Assembly: GCF_006170445.1 (NCBI RefSeq)
Contig: NZ_VCNA01000018.1
Span: forward strand, 1-64,000
Reading direction: 5' to 3'
Origin: Brevibacillus dissolubilis
GTDB lineage: Bacteria; Bacillota; Bacilli; Brevibacillales; Brevibacillaceae
DNA: 64,000 nucleotides
The position numbers were made by a program, and so were the translations under genes. The notes under the pieces are model-generated. The model was not told where the DNA came from. It worked only from the letters and a program-made list of their open reading frames with translations, and searched no databases. Positions 1-7,362 of the stretch are shown here, piece by piece; the first letter of the stretch is position 1; each line of letters begins with the position of its first letter.

Positions 1-250
1 CCAACTAGCTAATGCGCCGCAGGCCCATCCGTAAGTGGTAGCTTGCGCCACCTTTCCGCATTCTCTCATGCGAGAGAACGCCCTATCCGGTATTAGCATA
101 AGTTTCCCTATGTTATCCCAGTCTTACAGGCAGGTTGCCTACGTGTTACTCACCCGTCCGCCGCTAGGGTCCGAAGACCCTCGCTCGACTTGCATGTATT
201 AGGCACGCCGCCAGCGTTCGTCCTGAGCCAGGATCAAACTCTCCAATAAA
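1..250 (-). rRNA. rrs: 16S ribosomal RNA, 5' part (cut by window edge)
   Basis: Read on the minus strand, this is the beginning of 16S rRNA. The universal segment AGAGTTTGATCCTGGCTCAG lies near 223-242, followed by the V1-V2 region; the molecule continues off the left edge. The mature 5' end is set near 250 by analogy with other Bacilli (TTTATTGGAGAGTTTG). The V1 stem GAGGGTCTTCGGACCCT and the following V2 sequence resemble Brevibacillus 16S as I remember it. It is the first gene of a ribosomal RNA operon transcribed away from the ribosomal protein cluster, driven by the tandem promoters just upstream. Confidence 0.97.
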
Positions 251-354
251 GTTGAAGTTGATCTAGGTCAAAAACTTGTTGCTTGGCTGAATTATCATTT
301 GCTTTCGCTGTTCAGTTTTCAAAGAACATATCTTGTCCAAAAATCGACTTTCAC

Positions 355-384
355 AGTCTACACCATTCAATCTCACTTTGTCAA
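355..384 (-). promoter_or_regulatory. rRNA operon promoter P2
   Basis: TTGACA (379-384) and TAGACT (355-360) are separated by 18 bases. Transcription would start about 100 bases before mature 16S. Downstream lies CTTTGAAAACTGAACA (about 312-328 on the complement), an element commonly seen in rRNA leaders of Bacilli. Confidence 0.75.
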
Positions 385-393
385 ATGGTATTT

Positions 394-422
394 TCTATAA
401 AGTGTTTGTGTCTTTTGGACAA
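394..422 (-). promoter_or_regulatory. rRNA operon promoter P1 (upstream)
   Basis: TTGTCC (417-422) and TATAGA (394-399) are separated by 17 bases and sit 39 bases upstream of P2, giving the tandem arrangement usual for rrn operons in Bacillus. Its -35 is weaker than that of P2, so it is less certain. Confidence 0.5.
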
Positions 423-468
423 GAAATAATCTACCACGGAGACCTATGCAAAGTCAAGGGTGATTTTT

Positions 469-729
469 TTATTTGAGATGTTCTTGCTGGAGTGTCTTTC
501 TTCTGACGTACTTAGACAGTTCATTTGGCGATGCAAGCCGGGCATACATACGAAATAACGTGGCATAACGCTCTTCCATCGCCCTTTTAACCAAATAGTC
601 TATTCGTTTGTCGCTGAAGTCCAGCAACATCTCTTCTAACTCTCGTTTCAGCAGATACTCAAACTCCTGACATTCCTTCGAATTAAGCAGAAAACCCAGC
701 ACAATATCACTCCCGCTATAACGAGTCAT
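469..729 (-). CDS. Small conserved-looking protein of unknown function
   Basis: An 86-residue, highly charged, probably all-helical protein (MTRYSGSDIVLGF...). No signal peptide, membrane segment or cysteine motif is visible, and I cannot assign a function. The ATG at 729 is preferred because GGAG lies 9 bases upstream; an upstream TTG at 744 has no ribosome-binding site. It lies between the SpoIIM-like gene and the rRNA promoters, on the same strand as both. Similar short helical proteins seem to occur near rRNA operons in Paenibacillales, but that is recollection. The spore-gene neighbourhood hints at, but does not prove, a link to sporulation. Confidence 0.7.
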   Translation of the reverse strand: MTRYSGSDIVLGFLLNSKECQEFEYLLKRELEEMLLDFSDKRIDYLVKRAMEERYATLFRMYARLASPNELSKYVRRKTLQQEHLK

Positions 730-792
730 TACTATTTTCTCCAACGGTTATGTTTGGTATTCACAACTTTTCAAGTCGATATGCGGACAAAG

Positions 793-820
793 GAAAAAGC
801 CCCTGGTGGTCAAGGGCTTT
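793..820 (-). terminator. Terminator after the SpoIIM-like gene
   Basis: On the minus strand a 10-bp stem (AAAGCCCTTG paired with CAGGGGCTTT, one G-U pair) is followed by TTTTTCC, immediately after the stop of the SpoIIM-like gene. Confidence 0.8.
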
Positions 821-826
821 ACTGCA

Positions 827-1450
827 TTATTGGGGCAATAGATTGTTAAGCAATAGCGGGGTAATGAAGCTTTCAATGACAGCGGCGAAAAACAGCATCG
901 TTCCGATCACGAGCACGGCGCGGGGGAATTGTTTGAGGGCGGTCTTCCATTTTTGCTTGAGCAGATTTCGGGTTGGCTGCTGCCAGATCATGTAGATGGA
1001 ACGAAATGCGAGCACACCGTAGCGGATACCGAGTGATGCAGCGAAAATAACGGTTGGGAGCTCCAGAATACCGTGGGGAAGAACTCCGTAGATAAAAACA
1101 CTCACCGGGTCGGCGCCACTGGCTTTCATCGTAGACAAAACGTAACCGAGCAACAGTCCATTGAGGAACAGGACATTGAGCGCGAAAATAGCGAAGCAGG
1201 CCCCAAAAACCATCATCAGGACACAGCTCAGCAGATTTCTGCCGAAGATAACAGCGAATGTGAAGAGCGAGTTGTCTTTTTGCTTGAGGTTGTTGGCGAT
1301 TTCTTTGACTTGGGAGAGCATGCCTTTGATTAGTTGGTCAACGGATTCCGGGTAAAGAATACCGACGGCAAAGCCTGTGATCATGGTGATGGTGCCAAAA
1401 AGGACGTACCATTTATTATCATGCCAGAGTTCATGCAGCCATGTTGACAT
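827..1450 (-). CDS. Stage II sporulation protein M-like membrane protein (DUF95 family)
   Basis: A 207-residue polytopic membrane protein with about five hydrophobic segments. The segment around YGVLPHGILELPTVIFAASLG is the hallmark of the SpoIIM/DUF95 family. In Bacillus subtilis SpoIIM works with SpoIID and SpoIIP in septal peptidoglycan remodelling during engulfment, but many DUF95 proteins lie outside that complex, so this one may be a paralogue with another job. The start at 1450 is chosen because AAAGGAGG lies 7-8 bases upstream; the frame is open further but lacks a site there. It is divergent from pdaB and followed by its own terminator. Confidence 0.85.
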   Translation of the reverse strand: MSTWLHELWHDNKWYVLFGTITMITGFAVGILYPESVDQLIKGMLSQVKEIANNLKQKDNSLFTFAVIFGRNLLSCVLMMVFGACFAIFALNVLFLNGLLLGYVLSTMKASGADPVSVFIYGVLPHGILELPTVIFAASLGIRYGVLAFRSIYMIWQQPTRNLLKQKWKTALKQFPRAVLVIGTMLFFAAVIESFITPLLLNNLLPQ

Positions 1451-1584
1451 GGAAAGCCTCCTTTTGCTTGCTTCTACTTTCATGTGTATGGGGTGTTCCC
1501 TTTTGTAATACGTGACCAAGAAAAGAATATCCTTGTCTACTTTGCATAAAATGTAGGAGGACAAACGGTAAAGGGGTGAATACT

Positions 1585-2370
1585 GTGAGATTCATGTATG
1601 TGGTAAGCGCTAAGCGGCTTAAGCAGTTTTTTATCATTTTCACTGCGCTCATGATGGCAATCGGGATCGCCTACATGGAGAAGGAAACCATCAGTGCATT
1701 TACCGACGGGGTCAGCGTGGGGGTGATGAAGGATAAGTCTCCTCAGGCTATTTATAAGGTGGATACGAAGGAAAAGAAGCTGGCACTCACCTTCGATATC
1801 AGTTGGGGAGAGACTCGGACACAGCCAATCCTTGACATTCTGAAGGAAAAGCAGGTGGGGAAAGTGACGTTCTTCCTCTCCTCTCCATGGAGCCAGCGCC
1901 ATCCGGAAATGGTAAAAAAGATCGTGGACGCCGGTTATGAAGTAGGATCGCACGGACACCGCCACGATAATTACAGCCGCTATACGGAAGAAGAGATTCG
2001 TACGCAAATCGGCAAAGCTCATACCATCCTGAGCGAGTTGACCGGGAAAAAGCCGAATTTGATCCGCTTGCCGAACGGTGATTTTGACAAGCGGGTATTG
2101 CAGACCGCTGACAGCATGGGATATACCGTCATCCAGTGGGATACCGACTCCAAGGACTGGCTGAATCCAGGGGTGGATCAGATCGTGAAGAACGTGGTGA
2201 CCAAAGCCCACCCGGGTGACATCGTCCTGCTGCACGCAAGCGATTCCTGCAAGCAGACACATCTCGCGCTGCCGGTGATCATCGACAAGCTGCGGGCTGA
2301 GGGGTATCAATTCGTGACCGTCTCTGAGCTTCTCAGTGGATCACAGGTAAAAACACAAGAAGTGAACTAA
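1585..2370 (+). CDS. pdaB: PdaB, polysaccharide deacetylase-family sporulation protein
   Basis: A 261-residue NodB-fold protein with one N-terminal membrane segment (residues about 13-30), needed in Bacillus for spore cortex maintenance. Motif 1 reads TFDIS: the first catalytic Asp (about 71) is present, but the second metal-ligand Asp of the usual TFDD is replaced by Ile, as in PdaB proteins. The metal-binding pair is intact in SHGHRH (His 123 and His 127); as I recall B. subtilis PdaB, it has lost these, so activity may differ. The GTG at 1585 aligns with the B. subtilis start and has AAAGGGGTG upstream; GTG 1576 is the alternative. It is convergent with kbaA and divergent from the SpoIIM-like gene. 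Confidence 0.92.
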   Translation: MRFMYVVSAKRLKQFFIIFTALMMAIGIAYMEKETISAFTDGVSVGVMKDKSPQAIYKVDTKEKKLALTFDISWGETRTQPILDILKEKQVGKVTFFLSSPWSQRHPEMVKKIVDAGYEVGSHGHRHDNYSRYTEEEIRTQIGKAHTILSELTGKKPNLIRLPNGDFDKRVLQTADSMGYTVIQWDTDSKDWLNPGVDQIVKNVVTKAHPGDIVLLHASDSCKQTHLALPVIIDKLRAEGYQFVTVSELLSGSQVKTQEVN

Positions 2371-2372
2371 AG

Positions 2373-2410
2373 AAAAAAGCTGGTCTCGGGTGAGATCAGC
2401 TTTCTTTTTT
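2373..2410. terminator. Shared bidirectional terminator between pdaB and kbaA
   Basis: A stem of about 12 bp (AAAGCTGGTCTC with GAGATCAGCTTT) is flanked by A-rich and T-rich runs, so it can end transcription from both converging genes. The kbaA stop codon lies inside the right arm. Confidence 0.85.
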
Positions 2411-2977
2411 GACGAGACGATGGAGCTGCATGATCTGCCAAGCGTTGCACAGAAACAGCGGGATAAGCATGGAGAGTGCGCCGACATCGTCCTGTTTGAG
2501 GCCCGGAATCCATTCGAGGGCGGTCACGACGTACAGGAAAAAGATGCTTGGTACCCATGCGGACGCGTTGGTTACCTTTACCTTGGCATAGGCTACAACC
2601 AGTGTAACCAATAATAACAAGGTCGGCTCAAAGAAATACGGCCAAATCGAATCTCCGCCCAGGGAGGTATAGCGCAGGTAAACCATATCGAAGAAGACAA
2701 ACAGTACCAGGAAGATCTGTACAGTGCGCCAGACGCTACTGTTTCTAAACATCCCCAAGACGGTTGAATTAAACAGCATATAGGCGAAAAACCCCATCTG
2801 AGCAACGATGCTGATGGTTAAGCCAAAGAGTATATTCATCAATGAACCCATTGCCAAATTGGCCATTGACCCGTCAAGGAGCTTGTCCGGGGCAATGAGA
2901 AAGCCGGCGATCAGCCCGCCAAGAGCGCCAATTAAAAGCGTAGTCCCGAACAACCAGCCATAATTTCGTAAATTCAC
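2396..2977 (-). CDS. kbaA: KbaA, KinB-signalling pathway activation protein
   Basis: A 193-residue membrane protein with about six hydrophobic helices. KbaA is required in B. subtilis for activity of the sporulation kinase KinB, which feeds the Spo0A phosphorelay. Recognition rests on the overall sequence (FVFFDMVYLRYTSLGGDSIWPYF) and on its fixed position between gerD and pdaB. The GTG at 2977 is chosen because AGGAGG lies 8 bases upstream; an upstream in-frame ATG has none. It is divergent from gerD and convergent with pdaB, as in B. subtilis. Confidence 0.9.
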   Translation of the reverse strand: MNLRNYGWLFGTTLLIGALGGLIAGFLIAPDKLLDGSMANLAMGSLMNILFGLTISIVAQMGFFAYMLFNSTVLGMFRNSSVWRTVQIFLVLFVFFDMVYLRYTSLGGDSIWPYFFEPTLLLLVTLVVAYAKVKVTNASAWVPSIFFLYVVTALEWIPGLKQDDVGALSMLIPLFLCNAWQIMQLHRLVKKES

Positions 2978-3098
2978 GGTTCGTTCCTCCTTTTTACACA
3001 CTGCTTATGATTGTACCAACCCATGCAAGAAAATTCTAGCGTAAGAATTGCAACATCTGCACACTTTATAGATAGCGAATTGAAGGAGGGTATACTTT

Positions 3099-3764
3099 AT
3101 GACGAAGACCCGTTACTCCTTTTGGTTGTTTTCCTTGATTGGGGTGAGTATGCTGCTCGCCAGTTGCGGCGGTGGTCAGCAACAGGGAGTCGCACAGCCA
3201 GATTACAAAACAACGAAAGCGATGGTACTCGATATCATCCAAACCGATGAAGCAAAGAAGGCCGTCGTTGATATTATGAAGGACGAAAAGGTGCAGCAGG
3301 AAGTGGTCATGAATCCGGAGACCATGCGCACAACCTTGATCCAGAGTTTCGCCAAGCCGGACAATCCGCAGATCAAAGAGGCTTTTCAAGATCCGAAATT
3401 CACCGGTACATTGGCGAAAGCGATGAAGGATGAGCAAAAGAAACTCATGAAGGATCTGATGAAAGACCCCGAGTATCAAAAAATGCTGATTCAGACGATG
3501 AAGGACCCGGAGTTTGAGAAAAACATGATGGATCTGATGAAAAGCTCCGCTTACCGGAAACAGACGATGGCGGTTATGAAAGAAGCGTTGGACAGCCCGC
3601 TTTTTGAAGCTGAAATGGTGAAGCTGATGGTAAAAGCACAAGAAGAAGCCATGAAACCGAAAACCCAAGCGAAGAAACAGAGTGGCGGTGATGGAGAAAG
3701 CGGCGGCAGCGGTGGCGATGGTGGTGGTGGAGAAGGCGGCGGCGGTGGTGGCGGCGCTCAGTAA
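3099..3764 (+). CDS. gerD: GerD, spore germination lipoprotein
   Basis: A 221-residue lipoprotein with signal peptide and lipobox LLASC (lipidated Cys 23). GerD sits in the spore inner membrane and is needed to cluster nutrient germinant receptors into the germinosome. The central part (about residues 37-190) is charged, Met-rich and helical, with repeated MKDPE/LMKD units, matching the rope-like helical GerD core. The C-terminus is a glycine-rich tail (about the last 30 residues), low complexity and probably disordered. Start ATG has GAAGGAGGGT upstream. In Bacillus the gene is transcribed in the forespore; I could not identify its promoter with confidence. Confidence 0.93.
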   Translation: MTKTRYSFWLFSLIGVSMLLASCGGGQQQGVAQPDYKTTKAMVLDIIQTDEAKKAVVDIMKDEKVQQEVVMNPETMRTTLIQSFAKPDNPQIKEAFQDPKFTGTLAKAMKDEQKKLMKDLMKDPEYQKMLIQTMKDPEFEKNMMDLMKSSAYRKQTMAVMKEALDSPLFEAEMVKLMVKAQEEAMKPKTQAKKQSGGDGESGGSGGDGGGGEGGGGGGGAQ

Positions 3765-3812
3765 GGATGCGGCCTGAAGCTTGCATACGCTACCTCTCAC
3801 ATCAAAACAAAG

Positions 3813-3868
3813 AAGGTGGCCCATGTATACCAGTGATTGGCCGGTATATGTATGGAGTCACCTTTTTT
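3813..3868 (+). terminator. gerD terminator
   Basis: A long imperfect stem (AAGGTGGCCCATGTATACC with GGTATATGTATGGAGTCACC) is followed by TTTTTT, 50 bases after the gerD stop. Confidence 0.75.
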
Positions 3869-3913
3869 GTATGAATCGGCTTCATCTTCTGGAGTTCGGT
3901 GCCTGTCAGACTG

Positions 3914-4654
3914 TTAATCGATCCGGTTCCAGAGTTCGCGTGGATTGAGCGTGTAGATCCCGTCGGCACGGTACATGATGTGGTTCATGATCAGCTCGCG
4001 GCGGAGTGTGGCGAAGTCGTCATGGTAGGCTTTGAGGTAGTCGGAGATCTCTTTTTCGCTGTAGGAGCGCCCTATGTCCAGACCTTCTGCCAGCTTTTCG
4101 AGAATGAAGATGCGCTTTTTTAATTGGGTTGGGATGGACTTGAGCTTGCCCTCCGGGGTAAAGAAGGAAGCGAGTACACGCTGTTTTTCCACATCGTTGG
4201 TGGCGGAAGACATGGCGGATTCCTCCTGTGCAGGCTTTAGTTTTGCTGGATCAGCTGCTTCTGCGGCCTTTGTATGGTCTGGATGCTTCGTCTCTTCGGG
4301 TGATGCTGTCTGCGTCTGTTCTTGAGTATTCTGATCTGGATGCTCGCGGATGAACTCCCATTTCTCTGGCACAGAAAGATCGGGCGGCAGGACTGTGTCG
4401 ATGATGGCTGTAGCGTATCGTTTAAACTCTTGAGGGATGAGATGCAGGATCAGAGTGTTTTTGTCGCGGACTTCGTAGACGAAGCCGAGCTTCTTGAGCT
4501 TCTGGGTATGGTGGGTAATCGTCGCCGGGGTGATGCCAAGCCGTTCAGCCAATTCGATGCCGCTCATCGGCTGACGGGCCAGCATGGTCAAAATCCGTAT
4601 GCGGTTGACGTCGCCAACAGCTTTGTGAAATTGGACGAGTTGGTCGATCTGCAT
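3914..4654 (-). CDS. ArsR-type winged-helix regulator fused to a DUF2087 domain
   Basis: A 246-residue two-domain protein. Residues about 1-90 form an ArsR-like winged helix (recognition segment ITPATITHHTQKLKKLGF, about 41-58) without an obvious metal-binding cysteine motif. Residues about 105-155 are a low-complexity Gln/Glu/Thr/Ala/Pro linker. Residues about 169-236 match DUF2087 (IPTQLKKRIFILEKLAE, then YSEKEISDYLKAYHDDFATLRRELI), a domain often attached to transcription regulators whose ligand is unknown to me. The gene is alone between gerD and salA, with its own promoter and a palindrome next to the -10, suggesting autorepression. Start ATG has AAAGGAGGGG upstream. Its target genes cannot be read from the sequence. 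Confidence 0.88.
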   Translation of the reverse strand: MQIDQLVQFHKAVGDVNRIRILTMLARQPMSGIELAERLGITPATITHHTQKLKKLGFVYEVRDKNTLILHLIPQEFKRYATAIIDTVLPPDLSVPEKWEFIREHPDQNTQEQTQTASPEETKHPDHTKAAEAADPAKLKPAQEESAMSSATNDVEKQRVLASFFTPEGKLKSIPTQLKKRIFILEKLAEGLDIGRSYSEKEISDYLKAYHDDFATLRRELIMNHIMYRADGIYTLNPRELWNRID

Positions 4655-4703
4655 GTGGCTCCCCTCCTTTGCTTTGTGAGTGAGTTAGTTAGTTAGATAA
4701 ATG

Positions 4704-4713
4704 TCTAATTAGA
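4704..4713. promoter_or_regulatory. Candidate operator of the ArsR/DUF2087 regulator
   Basis: TCTAATTAGA is a perfect 10-bp palindrome overlapping the downstream edge of the regulator's own -10 hexamer. It is followed downstream (minus strand) by an AT-rich run of CTAA repeats. The position is what an autorepressor would use; binding is inferred. Confidence 0.45.
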
Positions 4714-4741
4714 TGTTAGTTGAATGCCAGAGCAGTGTCAA
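4713..4741 (-). promoter_or_regulatory. Promoter of the ArsR/DUF2087 gene
   Basis: TTGACA (4736-4741), 17-base spacer, TAACAT (4713-4718), ending 58 bases before the start codon. Confidence 0.65.
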
Positions 4742-4765
4742 GCGATGCGTTGATGCCGGGAAATG

Positions 4766-4800
4766 AAAAAAGGAAGCCTCTCATCAAGAGAAACTTCCTT
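4766..4800 (-). terminator. salA terminator
   Basis: On the minus strand the stem GGAAGTTTCTC / GAGAGGCTTCC (one mismatch) is followed by TTTTTT, between the end of salA and the promoter of the ArsR/DUF2087 gene. Confidence 0.85.
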
Positions 4801-4879
4801 TGCTTGCGACAATTGCGGCGTTTGGACGAAATCTGCCCCCAAAAGCCTGCTGTTGCATTTCGTATTCCAACGATATAGC

Positions 4880-5971
4880 TTACTTACACTTCGCATCCAC
4901 GGTCTTGGCGAGATCCATGTAGAGCTGGCCGATCGCGGAGTCTTGTTTGTACACGGATGGGGAGTAATCTGGTTCTGCCGGGTGATTTTCCGGTTGACCC
5001 AGCGGGATTTGGGCGAGCAGCTCGCTTGCGAGTGTTTCGGCCAGCTTCCCTCCACCGCCACGGCCAAAGAGATATTCTTTGTCGCCGTCTTTGGTCTCGT
5101 ACCATGCCATGTTTTCCACGACACCGAGGATTTGGTGACCGGTACGAACTGCCATCGCACCTGCACGAGCTGCGACGAATGCAGCGGTTGCATGCGGGGT
5201 GGTAACGATGATTTCTTTGCTCTGTGGAATCATTGTGTGCACGTCGAGGGCTACGTCACCTGTGCCTGGTGGCAGGTCAAGCAGGAGGTAGTCCAGCTCT
5301 TCGCCCCAGTGAACCTCGGTGAAGAAGTTGCGTAGCATTTTTCCAAGCATAGGGCCGCGCCAGATGATCGGGGAGTTGTCTTCCACGAAGAAGCCCATGG
5401 ACATGACCTTCACACCGAATTTGTCTACCGGCAGGATCAGTTCACCGATGACCGTTGGACGTTGGTTGATATCCATCATGTCCGGCACGCTGAAGCCGTA
5501 GATGTCGGCGTCGATGATCCCGACTTTTTTGCCGAGACGGGCGAGGGATACAGCAAGGTTGACCGTAACCGTGGATTTACCCACGCCACCCTTACCGGAT
5601 GTGATCGCGATAAATGTTGTCTTGGATTCAGGAGAGAGAATCTTGTTGAGTGGCCCTTGACCAGGAGCCATGTTATGTACCTGATTCGTTTGACCGCGGA
5701 GCTGAGCGCTTAGTGCGGCACGCTCCTCATCTGTCATGCTGCCAAAACGGAGGTTGACGTCAGAAGCTCCCAGCGCTTTGAGAGCGTTTACGACATCGTC
5801 TTCGATTTTGGCTTTGAGCGGACAGCCGGAGATCGTCAGGATCACATCGAGGCTGACACGGGAGCCGTCGATCTGGATATTGCGAATCATATTCAATTCG
5901 ACAAGACCACGGTTAATCTCAGGGTCTTTGACATCTTTCAAGGCTTCAAGTACTTGCTCTTTCGTTAGCAT
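4880..5971 (-). CDS. salA: Mrp/NBP35-family P-loop ATPase, SalA type
   Basis: A 363-residue protein. Residues 1-75 form a MIP18/DUF59 domain; from about 118 there is a ParA/Mrp-type ATPase with Walker A SGKGGVGKS (125-133). Mrp/ApbC proteins bind or carry Fe-S clusters, but the CxxC pair that bridges the cluster is absent here (the segment reads GVVENMAWYETKDGDKEY). B. subtilis SalA also lacks it and is known as a regulator repressing scoC. The position after cwlD and near gerD is that of salA. ATG 5971 is chosen because GAGGTGG lies about 7 bases upstream; the ATG at 6007 has no site. Probably co-transcribed with cwlD, 76 bases upstream. Confidence 0.9.
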   Translation of the reverse strand: MLTKEQVLEALKDVKDPEINRGLVELNMIRNIQIDGSRVSLDVILTISGCPLKAKIEDDVVNALKALGASDVNLRFGSMTDEERAALSAQLRGQTNQVHNMAPGQGPLNKILSPESKTTFIAITSGKGGVGKSTVTVNLAVSLARLGKKVGIIDADIYGFSVPDMMDINQRPTVIGELILPVDKFGVKVMSMGFFVEDNSPIIWRGPMLGKMLRNFFTEVHWGEELDYLLLDLPPGTGDVALDVHTMIPQSKEIIVTTPHATAAFVAARAGAMAVRTGHQILGVVENMAWYETKDGDKEYLFGRGGGGKLAETLASELLAQIPLGQPENHPAEPDYSPSVYKQDSAIGQLYMDLAKTVDAKCK

Positions 5972-6047
5972 GTTATTCCACCTCTGCTCTTGTTTTACCG
6001 CGTTCATTATAGCATATCAAAGGCAAAACGGGCACATCCCGTCCTGC

Positions 6048-6764
6048 TTAAGGTGTACCCGTTACTTTTTCCCCGGAGTAGTGGCGCAGAATTCCTTGGT
6101 AAATGGCATTAGCCATCGCCTTCTGGTATTCGGTGCTGCCAAGCTTCTGGGCCTCTTCTTCATTGGACAAAAAGCCCACTTCCACGAGGACCGCAGGTGT
6201 CTTCACTTCACGGATCAGAAAAATGTCATCAGTCTTCATCGCTTTCCGGTCGGTATTACTCAATACCCGTTTGATTTCATCCTGAATAAAGTATGCCAAT
6301 TGCTGGCTGTCTTTAAACTGCGGAGAGTAAAACGTCTGAGCGCCCTTCCACTTGGGTGAAGGAATCGCGTTCAGGTGAATACTGACCAAAAAGTCGGGAG
6401 CATTCTCATTGACGAATTTGACCCGGTTGCGGATATCCTCTGACTTGCGTTTGCCAAGCTTATGGGATTCCGGTGAGGCCAAGTCTTTGTCTTCCTCCCT
6501 GGTCATGATCACAAACGCACCCGATTCTTGCAGGAAGTCGCGCAGATAGAGACTGATCGGCAGCGTGATCTCTTTCTCGATCTGCTCCCCATCCTGACTC
6601 ATCGCTCCCCCATCTTTTCCACCATGTCCGGCATCAATCGCGATGACGGTCCCGGCCAACGGAAGCGTCCAGGTTGACCATGATGAATGATCCGGCAACT
6701 TGTACGTAAAAATAACGATGAGTAAAAAGAAGGCCAATACCCATCCGAGCGTTTTTTTCATCAC
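6048..6764 (-). CDS. cwlD: CwlD, spore cortex N-acetylmuramoyl-L-alanine amidase
   Basis: An Amidase_3 zinc enzyme of about 238 residues with one N-terminal membrane anchor. It removes the stem peptide from muramic acid so that muramic-delta-lactam can form in the cortex, which germination enzymes recognise. Zinc ligands are visible in IDAGHGGKDGG (His about 47), a Glu about 63-65, and VSIHLNA; the catalytic Glu lies in VLVEVGFLSN near the C-terminus. Start choice: AAAGGGG is 9 bases before GTG 6764; the adjacent ATG 6761 or TTG 6770 are possible. In B. subtilis CwlD needs its partner GerD-like lipoprotein GerS only in clostridia; here no partner gene is adjacent apart from salA downstream. 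Confidence 0.92.
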   Translation of the reverse strand: MMKKTLGWVLAFFLLIVIFTYKLPDHSSWSTWTLPLAGTVIAIDAGHGGKDGGAMSQDGEQIEKEITLPISLYLRDFLQESGAFVIMTREEDKDLASPESHKLGKRKSEDIRNRVKFVNENAPDFLVSIHLNAIPSPKWKGAQTFYSPQFKDSQQLAYFIQDEIKRVLSNTDRKAMKTDDIFLIREVKTPAVLVEVGFLSNEEEAQKLGSTEYQKAMANAIYQGILRHYSGEKVTGTP

Positions 6765-6833
6765 TTTCAACCGCCCCTTTGTCCGATATCTCCTTCACAT
6801 CATATGGACATCTTGGGTGCATTATGACTATAT

Positions 6834-6870
6834 AAAAAACCCTTGTCTCCCGAAGAAAACAAGGGTTTGA
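6834..6870 (-). terminator. Terminator after the SMR transporter gene
   Basis: On the minus strand the perfect stem AAACCCTTGT / ACAAGGGTTT is followed by TTTATA. It closes the sulfonate/SMR block and separates it from cwlD. Confidence 0.85.
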
Positions 6871-6908
6871 AGCTCCGAATGTTTTAATAAATTGAAATTC
6901 GCATCCAA

Positions 6909-7277
6909 CTATTTATTTATCGCTTCCATTTTCAATTCTGTATGTTTCTTCGCTTCATGCTTGTTATCTGCGATATTTAAGCCTACTACACCCAGAACAA
7001 TCAAAACAATCGAACAGATCTTAAGTAAAGAAAGCTGTTCTTTAAAAAAGAATAACCCCACCAAAGCTATGGTTGCGGTTCCTACACCTGACCATATGGC
7101 ATACGCTACACTTATATCAATTTTTTTGAGTGACAGTGTTACGAGGGATAAACTCAATCCATAGAAAACAAAAATAGCTATAGAGGGATATAACTTGGTG
7201 AAGCCTTGCGAAAGCTTCATGGACGTTGTTCCAATAATTTCGGCACATATACCTAGAATCAAGTAAAACCAACTCAT
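6909..7277 (-). CDS. Small multidrug resistance (SMR) family transporter
   Basis: A 122-residue protein with four hydrophobic helices, the size of a single SMR subunit plus a charged C-terminal tail of about 15 residues. The essential membrane Glu is present (Glu 13 in GICAEIIGT), as is the family segment YAIWSGVGTATIALVG. SMR dimers exchange protons for cationic compounds or guanidinium; the substrate cannot be told from sequence. ATG 7277 has AAAGGAG 8 bases upstream. It follows tauD by 85 bases on the same strand and precedes a strong terminator, so it is probably the last gene of the operon. Confidence 0.88.
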   Translation of the reverse strand: MSWFYLILGICAEIIGTTSMKLSQGFTKLYPSIAIFVFYGLSLSLVTLSLKKIDISVAYAIWSGVGTATIALVGLFFFKEQLSLLKICSIVLIVLGVVGLNIADNKHEAKKHTELKMEAINK

Positions 7278-7362
7278 ATTTTCTACTCCTTTACTTGGGC
7301 TAACAAACAAAAGAAACGAATAAAGTTAATTTTACCCGTTTCTGATGCTTTACGTGAAGATA

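Noticed and set aside
1073-1333. Plus-strand open frame inside the SpoIIM-like gene
   Set aside because: No ribosome-binding site and composition that simply mirrors the membrane protein gene.
1520-1552. Possible forespore (sigma-G type) promoter for pdaB, GAATA and CATAAAA
   Set aside because: The spacing is 15 bases, about three shorter than the usual sigma-G spacing, so I do not call it.
3650-3764. GGC/GGT repeat tract near the end of gerD as a possible repeat element or sequencing artefact
   Set aside because: It stays in frame, encodes a Gly-rich tail ending in AQ, and is followed by a proper terminator; treated as part of gerD.
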